The notes beneath the pieces were generated by a model. The model was given only the letters and a program-made list of their open reading frames with translations, did not search any database and had not been told where the DNA came from. Positions 36,265 to 45,598 of a stretch of 60,728 bases of DNA are shown here, piece by piece. The stretch is taken from the NCBI GenBank assembly GCA_003049485.1, contig PYST01000234.1, positions 1 to 60,728 of the forward strand, written 5' to 3'. The first letter of the stretch is position 1, and the number at the start of each line of letters is the position of its first letter. This DNA comes from Ophioceras dolichostomum (lineage: Eukaryota > Ascomycota > Sordariomycetes > Magnaporthales > Ophioceraceae). The position numbers were made by a program, and so were the translations under genes.

Positions 36265-37228
36265 GGTTGAGTTCCGCGGGCCAATGTGTAAAGGGGAGAC
36301 GACTGTCCTCTAGTTCAGGATACCGGAGAAAGCGGTGGATGCGGTTTTGTTTCTTGATGGAAAAGAGGATGGAGAAAACAACAATGTATAACTCGTAGAT
36401 TTGTCGCACTTCGCCATCACGAACTGGTCTGTCGGCGGCGTGATATAGTACATCGGCATCACGAACATGTCGCACGCCACGAGCTTGGGACAAGTGTAGA
36501 AGCCGGTCCGTCGACCAGAACTGCCACAGCCGGGCCGTCGGCACTTATTCCCCTTTTGTCTCCAGTCCGAGTGTTTTCCTTGATCATCGCCTCAAACTCA
36601 ACTCACTTTTCGTCAGGCATCGCGATGTTTCCCTGGGTATCTAGAGTGGTTCGAGGGCTCGTTTCTCTTGCAGTAACAGATCGAAGGACGCCACGCTTGC
36701 TGAGAACGAGTTCTCCTAGAGTATGAGAGCTTTAAGACAGCTGGTCTGCAGAAACTCGACCTGTGCGCGACTGCTGGGCGATCTGAAAGCAGATAGAAGG
36801 AGGGAGGGAGAGAGGGAGGGAGGGAGAGAGAGAGAGAGGGAGAGAGGAGAGAGCCCCCGCCACTTCACTGTTCCACGACAGGTTCGCACTCTTGCCCCTC
36901 CCCATCGCCCTTGTTCGCAGAGCCAGACGAAGGTCGAGGCACCCCCCAAGGCACCCAACCTCATTCCAACCTACCTTAGGTAGGTAGCCGATGCCATCCA
37001 CGCCCAGCCACATTCGTGTTCAAACCAATGCCTATGCCCGACTCACGGAGTACATACCGTCACTTGGGTGGTACCAACATCGCCATGTGTGGCAGGCAGG
37101 TATTTAACCAGATCCGGCCCTTGTGAGCTCGTATCTAAAAACCAACATGAGACTTTCAACTTTGCCAGCGTAGTCCCGATTTCCCAAAACCATACTAGAC
37201 GTCATCGCAAACCGTCCTTGCAGCGGCT
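36265..37228. other. upstream region of the NLR-type gene with GA-rich tract
   Basis: Minus-strand frames at about 36540-36265 contain protein-like pieces (HAADRPVRDGEVRQIYEL and RYPELEDSRLPFTHWPAEL) that may be an upstream exon or exons of the kinase-NACHT gene, in frames I could not join cleanly. An imperfect GGGA/GA microsatellite lies at about 36796-36852. Confidence 0.4.
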
Positions 37229-37731
37229 ATGGCAGCAATGAGCCCCGACGAATTAAACCAGCACATTTCGGACTGCAACGCGTTGATCCAAACAAGAGGC
37301 AGTCTCACCGTGATGGAGACTCACATGCCGACTTATGACATCTTCCGGCACCTCGTCGAAAGATGGCTGTACTGGCGTTACCAGGGACTGGTAGACGCCT
37401 ACCACTCTTCCTGCGACGTTTTCAGCGTAAGTTGTACACACACGCTGGACCACAGCATCCCAGCCCTAACCTGCGCTACCGGGGATGCTAACAGATACAA
37501 CAGGTGGAGATCATTAATGGCGAATTCGAAATTCTTGCCCCATTCGAACTCTCTGAGGTAAGTTGGACATACCCACTCCAGGGCACACATTGTACATTTC
37601 GATATGCTGACTTACTGTTTCAAAACTGCTCTCCTTGTAATGTCGCGCTCCAGGATGTCATAGATGCCATGAAAACCAACCTGATAGGCAAGCTCGATTG
37701 GAACCCTCCAACGCCTCAGGCTGCGGGCTGA
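37229..37731 (+). CDS. small three-exon orphan protein
   Basis: Exons 37229-37426, 37504-37557 and 37654-37731 are all phase 0, with GTAAGT donors twice and CAG acceptors; a CTGAC branch lies before the third exon. The predicted protein is 109 aa: MAAMSPDELNQHISDCNALI, then HLVERWLYWRYQGLVDAYHS, VEIINGEFEILAPFELSE and DVIDAMKTNLIGKLDWNPPT. It has no signal peptide or membrane segment and is not a family I recognise. The two good donors and preserved phase support a real gene, but it sits between two pseudogenes and could itself be a fragment of a larger gene. Confidence 0.5.
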
Positions 37732-38111
37732 TGATGATGCGAATCATCAGCCTTGCCGACAACAGGTATCAATGTCTCACTGCAAGGAGTTAAGAGCGTG
37801 GCATTGTAGGGTTTTGATTGGTGGTACTAGATATTCTCTCCAAGTTCATGGACTTCGAGATATTCTCCGATTCGCGGCTAAATAAGCTGCACTTGCAATC
37901 GTTCTTCAGAAACTGTGCAAATGATACCGCAGGTTGCATTCAAGCTCCTCGGCCATCCGTGGCGGAGCATACCATGCCAACTAGACCTCCCGTCGAGCCA
38001 TCATTTATGTAAAATGGCGCTCTGCGCATCTTCCTGTCCTCGAAATCCCCTGCATCCCCGTGTTGTAGGCAAACGCTGCAGCCGTTCCGCTGCAAATCAC
38101 CACCGAAAATG
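37732..38111. other. short intergenic region
   Basis: No supported feature. The unresolved 5' end of the CorA-like gene probably lies here. Confidence 0.4.
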
Positions 38112-40481
38112 GGAAGCCAGGCTAGGAATCATCAATTGTTGGAAGCGTGCAGGAGGTCGGAGGAATATCCCGAGACCCTGAGACGCAGAACGTGACCCCA
38201 TAAAGCTCACGTCCGACGAGACCACGCGCGTTTCCTCGCCGACAATGCCATTGCGTTGTTCCATAGAGATCAAGAGAAGCTGGTCTTCTTCGAGGCCCGC
38301 GGTAGGTAAAATACCGCTCGGTTTTCCTTTTAGACTAGGGAAGTATTCAGTTCTCGTACTGGTTTTAACGACGCTTCTGGACGAAGAGAACGACCAGGCC
38401 AAGACTACGAGGCTTGAATTTTCGACGACAAGCGGCCTCTGGGATTATCTCAAGCAGTCTGCCCAAGACCCCATCGTCCGGCATGTGTTTCTGCAGTGCT
38501 CGAACTCACGATCTCCTCTGCACTGCTCCCCTGCCACGCTCAAAAAGCTGCTTACATTCCATCAGGTCGAGCACTTCTTCCTCGACGCGTTATGTGCGTT
38601 TGGGAATCAACTGGAGCCGAAGGGCATGTCCTTGATGGGCTTCCAGGCCCTCGACACTTCCGCACCGTTCACACCCGCAGATCTCATCACGCCTGAAGGT
38701 CAAGGGTTCGGTAGGTCAGGCCGGGGAATCCACGTCTCGTTGCTGCTACGGTCCATCGAGCCCAGCCACGACGTCTGGCCCTGGTCGATCAGGCCGGCAA
38801 CCGTCTACTCCTCCTTCGACGTTCACACAGGACGCTCCTTTTGGCTTACTGTGAAGGCAAACTCTCTCTTCGAAGAGAGAATACGAGAGTTCGCGCCGGG
38901 TTCTACGGAAAATATCCGCAAACCCTTTGCAAACACTCTCCACAAGTTCCATGGCTGCGAACGCTCACCAGCGCGATCACGTCCGATCCTGCTTCATAGC
39001 CTACCTGGAAACGCACCTCGTCTATCTTTCCTGGTGTGATGAGCACTGGCGTCTATTCATCGACTACCTGGAGAAAGAGTCCAGCAAGGTCTCCAAGCGG
39101 GCTTAACGTGTGTCCATCGACAACCACCTCGACGAGAGCGTCTTGACCCTAGCCAGCTTCTCTCGGTCCCTTCGAGAAACGAGGCGCAGGACCGTACCAC
39201 TGACCAGTGGCGCGGGAGCTCAACCGGGCTCCCACAGGCCGTCAAGCGGATCCATATTCGCCTTGATCCGGAGGACTCTCGCACACCTCTCGAACCTGAC
39301 CTTCAGGCAACAGCCTCCAGACCTGGAGGCTGGTCATTGCGGTCCAGTCGAATTACAAACCATGCAGGGCCACGCGCCGACGGGCGGCGGTGCAACAGCG
39401 CTGTCAATGCCTCCTCCCGCGAATACGGATGCGGGCTCTGTAACTGATCGCTTGGACGAAGACCTGGACTGGATGAAGGTCAAACTCGACAAGTTCCGGT
39501 TCAAGTACCTCCAGAGCCGTCTTTAGCGGCCGTGTTCGGAGGGCCATTCTCACTCTCGAGCTCAACATCGGCGTGTTGGATGACATGGACGGCTTCTTCA
39601 GCGGCTGCACGAGCCATTCGGCGGCCTCCCCAGAGGACGGGCAGGGCACCGGCACTGCAGTCTTCCGCCCGCGCACGGAGGAGGAGCACACCTTCCGTCG
39701 TCTTCGCCAATAGTGCAGCGCCGACATCGCTAGCTTCTCAAATGAGCTCCGCGACATCAAAAGACGACTAGAAACACGAAAGGTACAGCTGGAGTGCCTG
39801 GGCGCTGAGATCGACAAAGGGGCCGGCCTGGTGATTCCAATACGTCCCGTTCATACCCCCACAGCTTCGCCACATGGAGATTTTGGATCCCCACCGCTAA
39901 CATCGACACAAGTACGAAAGCGTGCTTCACTACAGATCAATGCACATCAGCCAGCTTTTCGCCGAAAGCTCCCGGCAAACAAACGATCGCATGAGCAAAA
40001 TCGCAGCAGAGACACATGTGCAGACGACATCAACGCATGTTATCACGATTTTCACGCTAATTTTCCTCCCGGCCACCTTCGTTGGGGTTAGCAAACTGCC
40101 TGATTGATGATGTAGAGCCCCCATTCCGATGACTTACATGGGAGGCTGACAGACAAACCAAAACAATCACCCCTCGCTCCTCTCGGTACTTCTCATACGA
40201 TCCAGACCCTGTTCCAAAGCGGAGTGATTCAGTGGAATGGAGGAAGCACTGCCTCTAGTAACCAAGAAGAAACCCGCGACTCGTGGCGCGTCAACAAAGA
40301 GGCGTTGAAGCTTTTCCTGGCCATCTGTCTGCCCATGACTACGATCACACTCAGCGTCTGGCTCTGCGTATTCGCGCACATGCGTGGCTGGGGGCAGCAG
40401 CTCCGGCTAGAGGGTCTGATGCGCAGCTGGGAGCAAGGGCGATGGGGGCTTTGGAAGTGGCAAACCCGCAAACGGGACTAG
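38112..40481 (+). pseudogene. fungal CorA-like membrane protein, disrupted
   Basis: Member of the fungal-expanded CorA/Mg2+-transporter-like family: a large N-terminal soluble region and two C-terminal membrane helices. Order: NAIALFHRDQEKLVFFEARG (about 38240), an intron with GTAGGT donor near 38302, SGLWDYLKQSAQDP, CSNSRSPLHCSPATLKKLL, HQVEHFFLDALCAFGNQLEP, GRSGRGIHVSLLLRSIEP, WPWSIRPATVYSSFDV, FIAYLETHLVYLSWCDEHWR, LTLELNIGVLDDM, and QTTSTHVITIFTLIFLPATF (membrane helix 1, about 40080). A 119-nt intron (40087-40205) follows, then EALKLFLAICLPMTTITLSV (helix 2). No GMN motif is seen, as expected for this family. Lesions: TGA 38193, frameshift near 38950, TAA 39104, frameshift near 39515 and TAG 39711. 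The 5' end is unresolved. Confidence 0.8.
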
Positions 40482-40540
40482 GACCGCGTGGAGGGGGCTG
40501 GTTCCCGCAAGGAGGTAGGAGCCGCACACAAGTCGGGTGT

Positions 40541-40675
40541 CCAGGCTCCGGTCAGTGCATGCTTTGTGTGCAGCGAACTCGGACCCGCGGATTGAGTGTA
40601 ATATCGGGCGTCAAGGCTCCGTGTCAACGTGTATGCTTTGTGTGCAACAACCTCGGACCCGCGGCTTGAATGTGA
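40541..40675. repeat. imperfect tandem duplication, about 65-70 bp unit
   Basis: Two copies share AGGCTCCG, then TGCTTTGTGTGCA and CTCGGACCCGCGG in the same order, with several mismatches and small indels. Confidence 0.85.
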
Positions 40676-41375
40676 TGTGGCTGATTGTACACTGCTGATA
40701 GACACCCTGCTGGTGATGCTCCGTGTGTCACTCTTGAAAGGCTCTCTCGTGCACTCCTCGCGCGAAGTTTGGGGTGGTGCGATTGCTACCTGACACGCCG
40801 TGTCGCCCTCTCCTTTCCCGTTTCATTGGATGCTCTTTTGGGCTGGCAGTGTTTCGTCGAGTATGGCCGCGTCAGAAAGAGCCTCGGCAGTCTAAGAACA
40901 GTTCTCTGAAGGACTTGGAGACGATGGAACGCGGCATCCAACGTCGGAAGCAAGCGCCTAAACTTAGATATCTGGCCTAAGCACCTGGGCAGACGGCGTC
41001 GTGGCGAGAGCGTCGGACAAAGCAGCCGGCCGGCCAAGGTGTTTTTCCACAATGGGAGCGGAATGGGAGTCGGAATTCACGAGGCGCCAGCAGCCGGAGC
41101 AGATATCACCTAGGTACTAGTACATTCACCGAGCAAGACAAGGCGCCCATCGTGTGCGCCTCTTCGGATCAGCAGTGCAATGCCGGGAAAGAGTCGAGAC
41201 AATTCGAGGAGCTCCGTGTCGAGCTTGGCACATCTGGGGTTCGCGAATTTTGAACCCCCGTTCAAATGGCGCGACTGGCACCTCGAGATACCCATCCAGA
41301 TAGGTGTAGGTACCTAGGTAGGTAGCATTGCGCGGTTTGGCGCTCGTTGACAGCCAGCAAGGGAATGAAGAAAAA

Positions 41376-41424
41376 NNNNNNNNNNNNNNNNNNNNNNNAA
41401 AAACCCCCCCCCCCCCCCCCCCCC
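41376..41424. other. assembly gap flanked by homopolymers
   Basis: 23 Ns (41376-41398) sit between short A runs and are followed by 21 consecutive C (41404-41424). The true length and sequence here are unknown. Confidence 0.99.
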
Positions 41425-41711
41425 AATATTCCACATAGCTTCGATGCAATGCCTACTCGCACCTAGACCTCCTCCTAAAACATGAGTAGAACTGTCTAGG
41501 CACTTAAGGCAGAACGCGAGGCTGATAGCGAGTTGGGAGTGTTTTGGTACAGTAGCTAGAATGGTTTAGTTAGTAACGAGTGATGAGTCTAAGACGACAC
41601 TCGGCATTTTTTTACCAACCTGGACAATATCGGCGGCCAGGTCGTAGATGGAACAACAATGCCCCAAACAAGTCGCTTGCGCCACCAATTACAACACAAT
41701 AAGAGTTGAAA

Positions 41712-43643
41712 TCACACATCCTTCGAAATTCCCTCCTTATACGCCTTGAGTGCCTTCTCCCTCGCCCCCTTGTGCTCCACAATCGGCCTCGGGTACCCCT
41801 TCTTCTGCGCCTCGGGCCCCGCGCCCCTCCCATACGGATCATGTATCTCCTTGCTGCCCTTGATGCCCCTCAGCTCGGGAACCCACTCGCGTATGTACTT
41901 CCCCTCGGCGTCGAACTTCTCGCTCTGCAGCAGCGGGTTGAAGACGCGGAAGTAGGGCTGCGGGTCGACGCCGACGCTGGCCGCGAAGCCCCACCCGCCG
42001 TTGTTGCTCGCGAAGTCGCCGTCGACGAGGTGCTCCATGAAGAAGCGCTCGCCCATGCGCCAGTCGATGAGCAGGTCCTTGGCGAGGAACGACGCGACGA
42101 TCATGCGGCACCGGTTGTGCATCCAGCCCGTGGCGACTAGCTGGCGCATGGCGGCGTCGACGATCGGGTACCCCGTTTGACCGGTGCACCAGGCTTCGAA
42201 GTGGGATTTGTCGTAGGACCAGGTTATGTTGGAATATTCTGGTTTGAATGGCTTGTTCATGCTGGAGACGCAGACGCAGAGGCGGAGAGTGTCCCCGGCC
42301 GGCTTTATTAGCTTACTGATGATGAAAGGGAGGTCTGATCGTGTTAGGGGAGTAATGAGAAAGTTCATGATTCCGTACCAGACGTAAGGCCAGTGGACGA
42401 GAACATGCTTGTAAAAGTCCCGCCAGGCAACTTCGCTAATCCACACCTGGATGCCCTCGCTCCCCTTGTCTAGCTTCTTGCTCTTGCTGTTCTCCTTCGC
42501 CGTGTGGACAGCAGTTCTTGCGCTCAGCGCCCCGCACGCAAGGTACGCCGAGATCGACGAGGTGCCCTCGGTAGCGGGAAAATTGCGACTGGCTGCGTAC
42601 TTCCCGATGCGCTGCTTGCAGAACACGTCGAGCCTCTTTTGCGCCTCGTGCTCGCCGGCCGGCCAGAGGTCACGGAGCTTCTTCGCCGCAGAGTCACCGC
42701 CAAGCTTCTTAGCCCCCATTGTGGACTCATCGGGGATCTCAGTGTCGAATAGATGAGAGAAGTTCTTCTTCGCACTGGCGGGGTTCTTGTGTGGTGCATC
42801 CACTGACTCCATGAGTCCCGGATCATTAGATAGATGCCGCAGCCAGGCGCGGTTCCACGGCGTGTAGACAGCGTACTGCTTGCCGGCGCCGCTCTGGAGG
42901 CTTCCGGGCGGCACGACACAAGTATCATGGAGGATGTCTGCGGATTTTCCGTTCTCGGCGAGCAACCGGACGAGGTTCGCTTCTCTCCTCAGTTCGTCCA
43001 CCTCGTACTCCATGTTTGCGAACAGGTGGCTCGCTCCCCACTCGTCCATGAGGTCCAGAATTCTTTGCGGAACGTTTCTCCTCTTCTCAACCACCTCAAC
43101 TAAGAGTGGAATGTCTAGCTTTGCTAGATCACCCTTCAAGACCTCTAATGTCCGTAGAGTAAAGTCTACCCGGACCGGCGCAGTCAGATGCGCGTCCCAA
43201 TCCTCCGGGCTGATGATGTAGAGAGCAATGACCGGCACGCCCCCGTCCTTGGCCCTTTCGCTAGCCATTCGTAGCCCCGTGTTGTCCGCCTTTCGCAGGT
43301 CCATCTTGAACCAGTGCACCACGGCATCCTTGACCTTCACCTTCTCGCGAATCGACACGGTCTGCTCTAGCGCCTGCTGGAGGTCCTCAATGGGGCGCAT
43401 GAGCTCCCCCGAGTTGTACGCCTGGGCTCGCTCGTTGCTCATCTCGTGCGGGTAGTGCTCCCGCTGCACTATCCCGTGTTCCTCTGCTTCCTTGGACAGA
43501 TGGTGCGGCTGGCGAAGCCGGTCGGTCGCAAGGGAGGCAGAGGCCGATGGCGCGGCCGTGGTGCGCGTTTTCTTCGATGACTCGGCGGCGCCATTGGCAT
43601 CGCCGCTGGGAGCGGCCTTGCGCTTCTGGTTCTTTGGTGGCAT
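41712..43643 (-). CDS. PHR1: class I CPD photolyase
   Basis: FAD enzyme that repairs UV-induced cyclobutane pyrimidine dimers with blue light. Exons are 43643-42379 and 42261-41712. The 117-nt phase-2 intron (GTACGG donor, CTCCAG acceptor) restores HWPYVCMNKPFKPEYSN exactly, giving about 604 aa. The antenna-binding alpha/beta domain starts at about residue 106 (AVVHWFKMDLRKADNTGLRM). FAD and DNA contacts lie in WISEVAWRDFYKHVL, YPIVDAAMRQLVATGWMHNR and NNGGWGFAASVGVDPQPYFR. The N-terminus is basic (KNQKRK, KKTRTT) and could be a nuclear signal. An in-frame ATG at 43793 would add 50 residues resembling a mitochondrial presequence; see findings. Confidence 0.95.
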   Translation of the reverse strand: MPPKNQKRKAAPSGDANGAAESSKKTRTTAAPSASASLATDRLRQPHHLSKEAEEHGIVQREHYPHEMSNERAQAYNSGELMRPIEDLQQALEQTVSIREKVKVKDAVVHWFKMDLRKADNTGLRMASERAKDGGVPVIALYIISPEDWDAHLTAPVRVDFTLRTLEVLKGDLAKLDIPLLVEVVEKRRNVPQRILDLMDEWGASHLFANMEYEVDELRREANLVRLLAENGKSADILHDTCVVPPGSLQSGAGKQYAVYTPWNRAWLRHLSNDPGLMESVDAPHKNPASAKKNFSHLFDTEIPDESTMGAKKLGGDSAAKKLRDLWPAGEHEAQKRLDVFCKQRIGKYAASRNFPATEGTSSISAYLACGALSARTAVHTAKENSKSKKLDKGSEGIQVWISEVAWRDFYKHVLVHWPYVWYGIMNFLITPLTRSDLPFIISKLIKPAGDTLRLCVCVSSMNKPFKPEYSNITWSYDKSHFEAWCTGQTGYPIVDAAMRQLVATGWMHNRCRMIVASFLAKDLLIDWRMGERFFMEHLVDGDFASNNGGWGFAASVGVDPQPYFRVFNPLLQSEKFDAEGKYIREWVPELRGIKGSKEIHDPYGRGAGPEAQKKGYPRPIVEHKGAREKALKAYKEGISKDV

Positions 43644-43793
43644 AGTTAGGAATTCGCGGACTGCGAAACGGCGCGATAGGTGGGAAGCAGAAAGGGGTCC
43701 CCGGCAAGATTGTGGGGGGTTGGGTACAAGGCCACAACTTCGTCGCCGTGTTAATCGAAGAACGAGGCTCAATTGCGACAGTGAGAGGAACAT

Positions 43794-44824
43794 GAATAGG
43801 AAACTCAAATAACAATGAAAGTAGTTGACTCTCGTCTCGTCTTGTTTCGTAGGGTGGTCAATTGCTAGGTCCCATTTCTTCTGAGAGGTCTCAGCTTGAA
43901 GCTTGGCCCGATCTCGTCTGCGTCATCGCTTCCACCATGGTCGAGCTGAATCAAAGCTCCATCTGATGGGCTGGAGCTAGCGCAGCCACGTTTTCTGGGA
44001 TCGCCCAAGGAAGAACGGCCTAAAATTGCGATTTACCATCTTCAATTTCTTTTCACATCAAGGACAAGAAGACGTCGAAGCACTTGCTTCGGTCGCGCCT
44101 CCACCTGATGTGTGGCACAACAGACATCTCCAGCAAGAATAGCGATCGTGACTCCAGCATCATGAAGATTTCAAGACATTTTGTGTAGAATGTGAGACCC
44201 GTATCTGTACCACGACCAAGTCTGAACAGCCACGGCTTTTTCAAGGCCTCTGGGAATTGATCTGCGGCATGGAAGCTAGGCATGGAAGCTACCAGAGTAG
44301 CTCCGGTGTCCTCGGACATGGAGTCAGCGCCCGGGGACGCAGGTCCGAAGACACGTAGCTAGCCGGGAAATGTCACGTCGGGAGCGGAGGATGAGTATCG
44401 GCGGAGGAATCGGTCCTACGATCAGGGCTTCCCAAAGATTGGCAATGGTGTTATTTTTCCTTGCGTTCTGTCTTCAGGGTCCGATTGAAAGTGTCGGCAC
44501 CCCGTTTCGTTTCCCGGCGACGAAAATGCAAATCCCACAATCGTTGTCTAGAATTTCAATGTTCGCCGTCTCCGGAAATGCTCAACAGACCGATAAAGAA
44601 GAAAAAGAATCCTGTAGGAGGTCAGAAGTCGCTTCGTCAGCAACGTCGCCCAAGGGCAGCAGAGGAGTCCATGGTCCATAGACAGATAATAAATGCGTGT
44701 GTTGGAGGGGCACTGAGAGAAGCGACGAACCGTTCATGACCGAGTCCCCAATCGCCCCAAAGGAGAGAAACAAGCACAAATCCTCAACCAAGCGCGCCGA
44801 ATCCAACCCGTCTCGTTTCGGAAT
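43794..44824. other. intergenic, upstream of PHR1 and 3' of RPS21
   Basis: Only short non-conserved frames. This should include the light-responsive promoter of the photolyase if it is regulated as in other fungi; no element is claimed. Confidence 0.45.
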
Positions 44825-45184
44825 TTACCGGATGGCGCTGAAGACGTTCTTGAGGTAGCCGTCGCGCTGCGCCAGCCTATTCAGCGCATCGTCGCTCTCG
44901 CCCATCGCCCGCACGAAGCCGCACAGCGCATAGACGTGGTTCTCGCCCTGGACGGCGCGGCCGTTCTCGTCGACCTTGGCGATGGAGATCTGGACGGAGG
45001 CGTGGTCGCGGGCCTTGATGATCCGATTCGTGGCAGAGCACTTGCGGGGGACGTAACTGTCGGAGGGGAGGAGAGAAAGAGGCTGTTAGCAAAGGATATC
45101 CAGAGTAACTCGGCTTTCCTGGCGCAAATATCCCAAGAAGAGCAAAACCCACAGATCGACGATCTCTCCCTTGTCGTTCTCCAT
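44825..45184 (-). CDS. RPS21: 40S ribosomal protein S21 (eS21)
   Basis: Component of the small ribosomal subunit needed for late 40S maturation. Exons are 45184-45153 and 45056-44825; the 96-nt phase-2 intron has a GTGGGT donor, GCTAACA branch and GACAG acceptor. The product is 87 aa, the normal fungal length: MENDKGEIVDLYVPRKCSAT, NRIIKARDHASVQISIAKVD, ENGRAVQGENHVYALCGFVR, AMGESDDALNRLAQRDGYLK, ending NVFSAIR. An early intron shortly after the start is typical of fungal ribosomal protein genes. Confidence 0.97.
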
Positions 45185-45598
45185 TTTGGCGACTTGATCT
45201 GTTCGAAGAGGACAAAAATTTTCGTGATAGAGGGTAGTCTTCGCGGAGGGGAAAAGTCGGGCGGAGCTATCTTCGGGAGTGGGTAGAATTTGATGCCGAT
45301 TTTTGGAATTTTGGTGTTTGCCAGTGTTTGTGGGTAATCATGTGGCGGATCATGTGATAACGTGTTCGTCCCGCGATTTGACGCCCCGCTTTTCCTGCTC
45401 AGGACTCGATATGTTTTGTTGACGGCCGAGCCATGATTCGGCAGCGCGCTTCACTGAGCGCTGGATGACGGCGTCACCTACTTGGTTCCTCGGCCGTTCA
45501 TTGGCATCACTACCTGCTAATCCGCCAGGCTGACTCTCGCGGCTCGACTCCGTTGCGCTCTGCGCAGGCGGGCACCCTGGTGCCAGAATCTCATCACG
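45185..45598. promoter_or_regulatory. short divergent promoter between RPS21 and SLX4
   Basis: 414 bp separate the two start codons, so the genes must share or abut promoter elements. No specific element is identified. Confidence 0.6.

Larger units (their letters stand above)
40482..41711. other. intergenic stretch with duplication and assembly gap
   Basis: Contains the tandem duplication at 40541-40675 and the N gap listed separately. No gene is supported. Confidence 0.5.

Noticed and set aside
43793..43808. Further N-terminal extension of the photolyase to 43808
   Set aside because: The first codon there is TTG; the first in-frame ATG is 43793, treated as an alternative start only.
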